From: a virus
Length of the DNA stretch: 22,442 nt
Reading direction: 5' to 3' (one strand)
Virus record (IMG/VR): IMGVR_UViG_3300021488_000004
Coordinates: 1-22,442 of that record
In this document: one piece after another, positions 1 to 6,080 of the stretch
Layout of the letters: each line of letters opens with the position of its first letter
Numbering within the stretch: the stretch's first letter is position 1
Notes under the pieces: generated by a model
What the model was told of the DNA's origin: nothing
The model's database searches: none
Seen by the model: only the letters and a program-made list of their open reading frames with translations
Translations under genes and position numbers: made by a program

Positions 1-1
1 G

Positions 2-136
2 GATAGTGTTGATTTAGTTACATATCCAGCAGCAGGAGGCAGATTTTTAAGAATGGTGGCATCTAGGCTTGCTGCCAGTATTGGAAAGCAAGAAGAGGGG
101 CAAAAAGAAGGATTAAATAGAAAAGGAGGTAACAGC
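2..136 (+). CDS. 3' end of a prohead-protease-like ORF, in frame with the capsid gene (partial)
   Basis: The reading frame is open from the first complete codon and has no stop before the capsid start at 137. Its translation begins DSVDLVTYPAAGGRFLRM. The pattern S-V-D-[LIV]-V-T-x-P-x-A-G-G-R is, from my memory of phage head genes, typical of the region just after the catalytic domain of prohead maturation proteases. It is followed by a short Gln/Glu/Lys-rich stretch. The protease domain itself lies outside the window, so no catalytic residue can be checked. Because there is no stop, ribosomes that read this gene would continue into the capsid protein unless initiation at 137 is the main route. 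In lambda (C/Nu3) and Mu (I/Z) the scaffold is likewise encoded in frame inside the protease gene. The protease assignment rests on one short motif. Confidence 0.5.
123..132 (+). promoter_or_regulatory. Strong internal Shine-Dalgarno deciding the capsid start
   Basis: AAGGAGGTAA lies four bases upstream of ATG 137 and inside a longer open frame. The identical decamer precedes the genes at 1881 (1869-1878), 5940 (5928-5937), 6077 (6061-6070) and 7075 (7063-7072). This is why 137 is chosen over the in-frame ATG at 53, which has no comparable site. Confidence 0.8.
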
Positions 137-1846
137 ATGAACCCTATGTTACTGGCAATCAAAGGATGGAAAAGTGGTCTCCAAGAGGGACAAGCGGTAG
201 AAGCTACTGATGATGTAGTTTCTGCAATCTTTGGCAATGTATTGGATGAGGAAATAATAAAAGAGTCTCGTGACGAATTAAAGGAGATTATTACTCAATG
301 TGTTGGCTTTTTAAGTGAAGGAAAAGAGGAGCTAGCTGAAGCCCTTATTACAGGGATTGTTGAGGCTAAGAAGAAGAAAAAGAAAAAAGACGAGTATCCT
401 ACTCCTGCGGAAAAATATCCAGCACCTCAAAAGGCTTCTACTCAAAACGAGCCTAATGGTGATATGGAAGAGGCTAAAAAGAAAAAGAAAGATGAATATC
501 CTGCTTATCCTGAAATTCAGAAACAATCTCAAGACTTAGAAGCTCTCAAAAATGAGATTACCAGATTGAAATTAGAAAAATACTTAGAAGAAGCTCTTAA
601 AGAGTCTGGTTTGACCAGTGTATCTAAAGAGCAAATCAGAAACATGCAGTTTAGTTCTACTGAAGACATAGACAAGGCTATCGGAAATATGAAAGATTTA
701 GAAGCCAAGTTTATGCAGGAAGCTGGAGTTTCAAGCAAGGTTGAAGCGGGCAATACAGAAGGTGAAAAAGTATTGCAAATGATTGAGGATGTATTAGAGG
801 GTAAATCTCATAGCATCAAAGAGGCTTATATCAGGTTTACTGGTGATAGAAAGGTAACTGGTTTAATTAAGGAATGTGCAGGAAGGGGTAAAGCAAGGAT
901 TACTGAAAGCTTGACAACCTCTGATTGGGCAGAAGCTTTAGGCGATACTTTAAGACGGAAACTTATAAAAGAATATAAGGTATCTGGATTAGATGACTGG
1001 AAAAAGATAGTATCTGATATTGTGCCTTTACCTGATTTTAGAGACCAGCACTGGATTAGATTAGGTGGGTATGGTGAGCTTCCTTCTGTATCTCAAGGTT
1101 CAACCTACACAGAACTTACCTCGCCAACTGATGAGGAAGTGAAGTTATCCGTAGGTAAATATGGTGGCCTTGAATCGGTCACACTGGAAATGATAAAGAA
1201 TGATGACATTCTTGCAGTTAGACAAATCCCTAAACGGTTAGCAAGAGCTGCTGCACAGGCTCTCTACAATGCCATATTTGATGATATTTTAAAGGATAAT
1301 GCAACCATTTATGATAATGTTGCTTTATTCCATGCTAGCCATAGTAATTTAGGTTCTACAGCTTTATCACCAACATCCTTTATGGCAACCAGAAAAGCGA
1401 TGGGACAGCAGACTGCTTATGGAAATAGTGAGGAGTATTTAAATCTTTATCCTAAATACTTGATTGTGCCACTTGACCTTGAAGATACAGCATTTAAGCT
1501 CTGTCATTCACCTGTGTTTGTAAACACTGCAACATATTATTCTGGTGGTGGTGCATCAGAAGCTGCAACTACTCCTAATATTGTGCCTCAGAAATTTAAA
1601 ACTGATTATATCGTAGTGCCTAGATGGACAGATGCTAATGATTGGATTGCTGTGGCTGACCCGAATATGTGTCCTACAATTGTTGTTGGTTTCTTGGATG
1701 GCAATGAAGAGCCTGAAATATTTATTCAAGACCAGCCTTCAGTTGGTAGCTTATTCTATGCTGATAAAATTGTTTATAAAATCAGGCACATTTGGGGTGT
1801 AGCTGTATTTGATTATAGGCCATTTTATAAACATGCTGTAGGTTAA
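137..1846 (+). CDS. Major capsid protein, Mu gpT-like, with N-terminal scaffold-like extension
   Basis: This 569-residue protein probably forms the HK97-fold capsid shell. The C-terminal part, from about residue 253 to the end, resembles the Mu major head subunit gpT family. It has a mixed alpha/beta start (ITESLTTSDWAEALGDTL), a LFHASHSNLG segment followed by a Leu/Pro-rich YPKYLIVPLDLED, and a late VGFLDGNEEPEIF strand pair near the end. Mu gpT is about 305 residues, so roughly 250 residues are extra here. The extension is charged and helical, with two lysine-rich segments (residues 76-88 and 112-122), as expected of a scaffold or delta domain that is removed by the prohead protease. The start at 137 follows a perfect SD. 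The same frame is open further upstream into a protease-like sequence, so a longer fusion product is possible. The capsid call is fairly sure; the scaffold role and cleavage are inferred. Confidence 0.85.
   Translation: MNPMLLAIKGWKSGLQEGQAVEATDDVVSAIFGNVLDEEIIKESRDELKEIITQCVGFLSEGKEELAEALITGIVEAKKKKKKKDEYPTPAEKYPAPQKASTQNEPNGDMEEAKKKKKDEYPAYPEIQKQSQDLEALKNEITRLKLEKYLEEALKESGLTSVSKEQIRNMQFSSTEDIDKAIGNMKDLEAKFMQEAGVSSKVEAGNTEGEKVLQMIEDVLEGKSHSIKEAYIRFTGDRKVTGLIKECAGRGKARITESLTTSDWAEALGDTLRRKLIKEYKVSGLDDWKKIVSDIVPLPDFRDQHWIRLGGYGELPSVSQGSTYTELTSPTDEEVKLSVGKYGGLESVTLEMIKNDDILAVRQIPKRLARAAAQALYNAIFDDILKDNATIYDNVALFHASHSNLGSTALSPTSFMATRKAMGQQTAYGNSEEYLNLYPKYLIVPLDLEDTAFKLCHSPVFVNTATYYSGGGASEAATTPNIVPQKFKTDYIVVPRWTDANDWIAVADPNMCPTIVVGFLDGNEEPEIFIQDQPSVGSLFYADKIVYKIRHIWGVAVFDYRPFYKHAVG
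362..502 (+). repeat. Two lysine-rich direct repeats in the scaffold region
   Basis: Two imperfect in-frame copies encode E-A-K(5-7)-D-E-Y-P, the first at 362-400 with seven lysines and the second at 470-502 with five. They are separated by a Pro/Gln/Asn-rich linker of 23 residues. A further Y-P or K-Y-P-A-P step follows each copy. The copies look like a short duplication retained in the protein. Confidence 0.75.
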
Positions 1847-1880
1847 AAATTAACGGCATAATTAACATAAGGAGGTAACA

Positions 1881-2294
1881 ATGGCAAAAATAATAGCAGG
1901 TGATATTCCTTCTCATACACAATCGGTATTGTTTGAGGTAGCAAGTAGAGGCACGAATGCTGATACCGATAGTAATCTTATGTTTAGAGCACCTAATGAT
2001 ATGAAGGTGAAGAAGGCTTATGTTACTTTCAAGAGTGCTTTAACTGGTGCAGATACAAATTATTGCACTGTTAGGTTGAGGAATTTGGGCACAAATGGGA
2101 GTGGCACTACTGATATTGCAACTTTGGCTTTTACTTCGGGCGTGACTGCTTCTGCTAAAGTTCCCAAAGCATTAACTTTAGCATCTGATGTAACTGTGGA
2201 TGAAGGTGAAGTTTTGGTAGCCCGTATTGACCATGAAGGTTCTGGTTTAAAATCAGATATAGCAATATTACAAGTTGATTATACTTGGGAATAA
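1881..2294 (+). CDS. Small beta-rich virion protein, candidate capsid decoration protein
   Basis: This 137-residue protein starts MAKIIAGDIP after a perfect AAGGAGGTAA with a 2-base spacer, 34 bases behind the capsid gene. I do not recognise a named family. Alternating polar and hydrophobic residues with many Thr, Ser, Gly and Val predict a beta-sandwich. It has no signal peptide or membrane segment. Genes in this position, strongly translated and next to the capsid gene, commonly encode head decoration or stabilisation proteins, and that is the working guess. A minor head or head-fibre protein is the alternative. The gene is followed by an 11-bp inverted repeat and then by an enzyme cassette of much lower G+C content, so it may mark the end of the original head block. 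Confidence 0.6.
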   Translation: MAKIIAGDIPSHTQSVLFEVASRGTNADTDSNLMFRAPNDMKVKKAYVTFKSALTGADTNYCTVRLRNLGTNGSGTTDIATLAFTSGVTASAKVPKALTLASDVTVDEGEVLVARIDHEGSGLKSDIAILQVDYTWE

Positions 2295-2303
2295 TTAAAA
2301 CGG

Positions 2304-2358
2304 AGTAGCCTAGTCTGGACTAATTGGCAAAGACCTCTAATAGCAGAACTAGGCTACT
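2304..2358 (+). repeat. Perfect 11-bp inverted repeat (possible RNA hairpin)
   Basis: AGTAGCCTAGT at 2304-2314 is exactly complementary to ACTAGGCTACT at 2348-2358, with a 33-base loop. No T-tract follows, so it does not look like an ordinary intrinsic terminator. It starts ten bases after the preceding stop codon, and the possible TTG start at 2324 lies in its loop. It could act as an attenuator, an mRNA processing or stability element, or a remnant of the junction where the enzyme cassette entered. Confidence 0.55.
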
Positions 2359-2401
2359 TCATATAAACCAGGTTGGCTTTTTTAATGGCACTGGTGTGAA
2401 A

Positions 2402-3589
2402 ATGAATTTTGAATATATTAACCCTTCTCCAACTCTTTTCATTGTTACTGGATGTCCTCGTTCAGGAACTACCTTTCTAATTGAACAAATCAAAGAACAT
2501 CTCAAAGTGCCAGTGTTGGGATATGACGACCTAGGTTTACACAGAGAGTGGAAGACTGCAATAGCAGCTAATTCCATTCTCTTAGGAGATATATTTGCAG
2601 ATTTAAAACCAGAAATGCCTAACAATGTTAACATGGAAAAACAATTTGAAGAATTTAAAGAATTTCTTATATCTAGTAAGGATGAGTTTAGTGAACATCC
2701 AATGTATTTTTTTAAAGACCCAAGGATTTGTCACACATGGCCATTCTGGATGAGATTATTTGAAATTAGAATTATTCATATAGTTAGAAAATTTGAAGGC
2801 GTTTTTAATAGTATTGACCAAGTAGATAATGTTGGTGGCAAAGAGGTTAGATTTAGATGGATTAAGCCTAAAAATCAATGGAAAGTAATTTGGGAAAATC
2901 ATGTAAATAAAGCCAGAGAAAGCAATGAATATTTACCTTATTTAGAAATACCATTTGAAAGTTTTATTGAAAATCCTAAACCTTGGATTGAAAAGATTGC
3001 TAACTTTGTTAAAGCTCCTGAAAAATGTTTAAATTTAGGTAGTGGTTTAGCACCAAAAGCAGGAGAGGAATGGGTGAATTTGGATTACAATGCTGATTAT
3101 ATTCCACCTGCTAAATATGGTGTAAATGGAGTTGTTGCAGATTTGGAAAGTCCATTGCCTTTTAAAGATAATACCTTTAGTTTTATTCTTGCAAACCATA
3201 TCCTTGAACATATCAAAAATTATGAACAATTGATGTGTGAGATATATAGAGTATTAAAAATTGGAGGCAGATTGATAATTAGAGTTCCTTATGCGTTTTG
3301 CCGTGCTGCAATAGCTGACCCATCGCATGTAAGACAGTTCGTTCCTGAGTCGTTCTTTCACTTTTTGCCTGATAATTTAGGGCCAGTTGCAAATCGTAAA
3401 TTCTGGGGAACGTTTAAGTTAATTGATTTAGAAATAATTAAGCATGACAGACCAGGGATAGATAGGGGTGAAGTGGGTTCATTTTTCACAGAAATATATG
3501 TAGAGTTAGAAAAAATACCAAAGCAAGAGCCACCTAAACCAAAATGGATTGAGAGAGACGATGAGCAAAGGCAAGGCAATAATATTTAG
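2402..3589 (+). CDS. Sulfotransferase-methyltransferase fusion protein
   Basis: The 395-residue protein joins two enzyme domains. Residues about 10-205 look like a PAPS-dependent sulfotransferase: the 5'-phosphosulfate loop TGCPRSGTTFL is at 16-26, and RIIHIVRKFEGVFNSI at 123-138 supplies the 3'-phosphate Arg129 and Ser137 with the family's eight-residue spacing. Residues about 207-360 look like a class I SAM-dependent methyltransferase: glycine loop LNLGSG at 210-215, acidic Asp228 after the second strand, ANHILEHI at 264-271, and YRVLKIGGRLIIRVP at 282-296. The likely job is sulfation and methylation of a sugar or other small acceptor. The start is uncertain: ATG 2402 leaves the sulfotransferase intact but has only a weak SD, and an in-frame TTG at 2324 would add 26 residues. 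The gene overlaps the next one. The domains are clear; substrate and pairing partner are unknown. Confidence 0.88.
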   Translation: MNFEYINPSPTLFIVTGCPRSGTTFLIEQIKEHLKVPVLGYDDLGLHREWKTAIAANSILLGDIFADLKPEMPNNVNMEKQFEEFKEFLISSKDEFSEHPMYFFKDPRICHTWPFWMRLFEIRIIHIVRKFEGVFNSIDQVDNVGGKEVRFRWIKPKNQWKVIWENHVNKARESNEYLPYLEIPFESFIENPKPWIEKIANFVKAPEKCLNLGSGLAPKAGEEWVNLDYNADYIPPAKYGVNGVVADLESPLPFKDNTFSFILANHILEHIKNYEQLMCEIYRVLKIGGRLIIRVPYAFCRAAIADPSHVRQFVPESFFHFLPDNLGPVANRKFWGTFKLIDLEIIKHDRPGIDRGEVGSFFTEIYVELEKIPKQEPPKPKWIERDDEQRQGNNI

Positions 3590-4586
3590 AGGATACATGG
3601 CCATAGGTGATGCACTTTATACATCTGCATTGCCTAGGTTAATGAAAGAGGATGGCTATGAGCAGGTAGATGTTGCTGTTTGGCAGTCAAACCAGCATGT
3701 ATTTTGGAATAATCCTTATGTTGATAATATCAGAGTATTCCCAAATGATTTAACAGAAACGGAATTTGAATATTATTATAATAAATGGAATGAAGAATAT
3801 GATGTTATTGTGGATTTAAGGTGGACAATAGAAAGCAAATATTTATTTAGAACGGATGCTCCTTTACCACCGATAGAAGAAAGAAAAAAGAAAAATAAGG
3901 GTAAGAATTATTATAGAGTTACTATGGAAGTTGCAGGATACAAAGTAGATAAAGGCAAGCCTGAATTATATTTATCTGATGAAGAAGAAAAGTTACTTAA
4001 TGAATTTAAAAAAGAGAATCCTAAGTTTGTGATTTGGCAGTTATATGGCTCATCCAATGCGAAGCAATTGGTAAGAGCACCGATATGGATTACAGAGATT
4101 ATGAAGCAAGTGCCTGATTGTAAACATTATTTAGTAGGTAATGCCCATTTTAGCACCAAGAGATTATTTGGTTCAGATAATGTTAAATGTGTAGCAGGTA
4201 TTTGGGGGTTAAGAACTTCTATGCTAATGTGTAAGTATGCCAATTTAGTAGTTGGGCCTGAATCCGCTATAACCAATGCTTCGGGTGCTTTTGATACGCC
4301 TAAGTTTATAATGTATTCAGGAGTATTACCTGAAAATCTTGGGGGTGATTTTGAAAACCATTATGGTTTCTGTCCTAAATGTGAATGTTATCCTTGCTAT
4401 AAAATCAGTATCAGCCCAAAAGAAGTCTGGAATTTGAAAAAGAGAAAACTTGCTTATGCAAATATGGAAGAATGTAGAGTTAAAGACCCATTTGATTGTT
4501 ATAGGTATCTAGGATTTAAATGCACATTAAGCCTTCCAGAACAAGAGATAATAGAGAAGGCTGTGGATATTTTAAAACATAGTTAG
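3561..4586 (+). CDS. GT9-type glycosyltransferase (heptosyltransferase-like)
   Basis: This 341-residue protein fits the GT-B fold of family 9, whose best-known members transfer ADP-heptose to lipopolysaccharide core. The N-terminal domain has the family's opening, AIIFRGYMAIGDALYTSALP (residues 6-25), including the conserved Gly-Asp. The C-terminal nucleotide-sugar domain has LVVGPESAITNASGAF (about 229-244), matching the G-P/D-S-x-x-x-H/N-x-A motif, though Asn replaces the usual His. A cysteine cluster C-P-K-C-E-C-Y-P-C at 271-279 and later cysteines (EEC, FDC, FKC) suggest a metal site, which is not usual for classical heptosyltransferases. ATG 3561 is preferred to TTG 3549. It overlaps the upstream gene by 29 bases, which suggests translational coupling. 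Family-level call is solid; donor and acceptor are unknown. Confidence 0.82.
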   Translation: MSKGKAIIFRGYMAIGDALYTSALPRLMKEDGYEQVDVAVWQSNQHVFWNNPYVDNIRVFPNDLTETEFEYYYNKWNEEYDVIVDLRWTIESKYLFRTDAPLPPIEERKKKNKGKNYYRVTMEVAGYKVDKGKPELYLSDEEEKLLNEFKKENPKFVIWQLYGSSNAKQLVRAPIWITEIMKQVPDCKHYLVGNAHFSTKRLFGSDNVKCVAGIWGLRTSMLMCKYANLVVGPESAITNASGAFDTPKFIMYSGVLPENLGGDFENHYGFCPKCECYPCYKISISPKEVWNLKKRKLAYANMEECRVKDPFDCYRYLGFKCTLSLPEQEIIEKAVDILKHS

Positions 4587-4595
4587 GAGGAAGAA

Positions 4596-4901
4596 ATGAT
4601 TGGTGGAGTAACCATAGAAGAATATGATGCTTATGATAAGGAAACAATTACTGTAGGCTCAACAGCAGTGGGCTTTACAAGTAGTAAAATTACCAACTGT
4701 AAAGTTGCCTTTTGCACTCTTGATACAGGTGGTGGAGCAATTAGATATTGGATTGATGGTTCAACGCCAACTGCCACATCAGGGCATTATGTAGCTGCTG
4801 GAGATAGTTTTACCATTGTGGGAACTAATAATATTCGGAATTTTAAAGCAATACGAGTAGGTGCAGATGATGGCACATTACAAGTAACATACAAAAGGTA
4901 A
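4596..4901 (+). CDS. Small beta-rich phage structural protein
   Basis: This 101-residue protein begins nine bases after the glycosyltransferase stop with an AGGAGG site. It resembles small proteins I have seen in head or neck clusters of tailed phages, with the pattern IRYWIDGSTPTATSGHYVAAGD followed by an IRNFKAIRVGADDGTLQVTY end. The pattern of short strands and turns predicts a compact beta-sandwich of the kind used for decoration or neck proteins. It contains two Cys (KVAFC and TNC) and no membrane segment. Its return to strong SD use and to the general composition of the virion genes suggests that the structural operon resumes here after the enzyme cassette. The exact place in the particle cannot be told from sequence. 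Confidence 0.6.
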   Translation: MIGGVTIEEYDAYDKETITVGSTAVGFTSSKITNCKVAFCTLDTGGGAIRYWIDGSTPTATSGHYVAAGDSFTIVGTNNIRNFKAIRVGADDGTLQVTYKR

Positions 4902-4906
4902 GAGAA

Positions 4907-5464
4907 ATGCGAATACCAGCTAAGTTAGAAAATATAAATAAAGTTTTAGAGCAAATTAAAGCAGATATAAAAAATCGTATTCTAACAGCAGGGCAACGAA
5001 CTACTGAGCAAACAACTCAATTAAGCTGGGAATTAATGAAAGAACATGCACCAGTGGCTTCTGGTAGTTTAAGAGGTTCAATAGGGAAGAGAGTTATTTA
5101 TGGTTATCCAATAATGTTTGGCGTATCAATGACTGGATTATCACCAAGAAGAAGTAGTGGTGGAGAAGTTTCAACTGGATATGCACAAGCAGTTGAATAT
5201 GGAGTGCCTGCTGGTGCTTATGGGTATGAGCAACATGGCAGGAATTATTCAGGAGTGCCACCTTGGGGTGAAGGCTCAAGATTATATGAATGGGTTAGGC
5301 TCAGAGGTTTATCTCCTGCTTTGGCTGTTTCTGCTAAGATTGCTCGTAAAATAGGACGGAGGGGGATTACGGCAAAGCATTTTATTAAGAAATCCCATTC
5401 AGTCTTAGTAGGTAGATTACCAGATGTAGTAAGAAGAATATTTGACAAACATTTGCATTTTTAG
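4907..5464 (+). CDS. HK97 gp10-like neck/tail-completion protein
   Basis: The 185-residue protein matches the layout of the HK97 gp10-like family, which completes the head-tail joint. There is an N-terminal helix (KLENINKVLEQIKADI), then the hallmark HAPVASGSLRGSI at residues 47-59 (family A-P-V-x-[TS]-G-x-L-[KR]-x-S), then YAQAVEYGVPAG, a PPW...L-Y-E-W-V-R-x-R-G-L segment, and a late ARKIGRRGITAKHFIKKS that parallels the conserved 'G-x-x-A-x-[PH]-F' end. Length is somewhat above the family's usual 110-150 because of a loop between the two halves. Its start is five bases after the preceding gene, and the tail terminator follows, the usual gene order. Confidence 0.78.
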   Translation: MRIPAKLENINKVLEQIKADIKNRILTAGQRTTEQTTQLSWELMKEHAPVASGSLRGSIGKRVIYGYPIMFGVSMTGLSPRRSSGGEVSTGYAQAVEYGVPAGAYGYEQHGRNYSGVPPWGEGSRLYEWVRLRGLSPALAVSAKIARKIGRRGITAKHFIKKSHSVLVGRLPDVVRRIFDKHLHF

Positions 5465-5479
5465 AGGTAAGTTGGTGTT

Positions 5480-5929
5480 ATGAGTTTAAGCACGATTAGA
5501 AGTGAAATTAAGAGCATAATGGAAGATATTTCTGGAATAGGTAAAGTGTATGATTATTTGCGTTGGGATGAAAGTAGTTGGGAAGGCTTTTTCAATTTAT
5601 TTAAAACTGATAGCACCAAACATGGTTGGATGATAACCAGAATAAGCACAACAGAAGATAGAAGATTTGAGACAGAACATAATTTAAGGCATTATACTTT
5701 CAAAATAATTGGTTTCTATCCGTTGAAAGACAAAAGTGCTACTGAAAAAACTTTTCAAGATTTGATTGAGACTGTATGTTCAACATTTAGGACAAATTAT
5801 AATTTAAATGGGACTTGCTTAGACTCAGACCCACCAGAAGTAACTATAGTAGAAAATCGGATATATGGTTCTATCCTTGCACATTATACAGAAATTTTAT
5901 TAAGAGTTAGAGAAAGAATTACTTTGTAA
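5480..5929 (+). CDS. Probable tail terminator protein
   Basis: This 149-residue protein sits between the gp10-like gene and the tail tube gene, where the tail terminator (lambda gpU / HK97 gp11 type) is normally found. It begins with a helix (LSTIRSEIKSIMEDI), followed by GKVYDYLRW, a central strand region HNLRHYTFKIIGFYPL, a long helix EKTFQDLIETVCSTFR, and two closing strands that include YTEILLRVRERI. That alpha-beta-beta-alpha-beta-beta order is what the terminator fold shows. There is no diagnostic motif, so the call rests on order, size and predicted fold. The terminator caps the tube when the tape-measured length is reached. Its stop codon overlaps the SD of the next small gene. Confidence 0.62.
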   Translation: MSLSTIRSEIKSIMEDISGIGKVYDYLRWDESSWEGFFNLFKTDSTKHGWMITRISTTEDRRFETEHNLRHYTFKIIGFYPLKDKSATEKTFQDLIETVCSTFRTNYNLNGTCLDSDPPEVTIVENRIYGSILAHYTEILLRVRERITL

Positions 5930-5939
5930 GGAGGTAAAG

Positions 5940-6080
5940 ATGGCAAAACGATTAAGATTTCAAAGCAGAGCAGGAGGACATTATTCACCTACTCCTGCCA
6001 AGGCAGATAAAGAGGTTAAGATAACTAAGACAAAAGAACCTAAACAAAATATTAAAGGCAAAGGAGGTAAAGAGAAATGA
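5940..6080 (+). CDS. 46-residue basic protein
   Basis: A short open frame starts MAKRLRFQSRAGGHYSP after a perfect AAGGAGGTAA with a two-base spacer and ends in TGA that overlaps the tail tube ATG (ATGA). It has 14 Lys/Arg against four Asp/Glu, with a Lys-rich C-terminal half ending KGKGGKEK. The last codons KGG coincide with the SD of the tail tube gene. Its SD, spacing and coupling argue that it is translated. I recognise no family. It may only couple translation to the tail tube gene, or it may be a small virion or assembly protein. Confidence 0.7.
   Translation: MAKRLRFQSRAGGHYSPTPAKADKEVKITKTKEPKQNIKGKGGKEK

Noticed and set aside
367-392. Poly-A stretch that might cause frameshifting in the capsid gene
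   Set aside because: The A run is read as AAA AAA GAC, which is not the X-XXY-YYZ phase needed for -1 slippage, and the alternative frame gives only a 60-codon shadow.
2304-2358. Intrinsic terminator after the decoration-like gene
   Set aside because: The stem is good but the loop is 33 bases and no U-tract follows.
2359-2634. A 91-codon minus-strand frame opposite the sulfotransferase
   Set aside because: It runs antisense to clear sulfotransferase motifs, has no SD and no recognisable domain, so it is a shadow.
2295-4600. Direct repeats or att-like sites bordering the enzyme cassette
   Set aside because: I looked for the hairpin arm sequence near 4586 and found no matching copy; only scattered GGCTAC matches exist.
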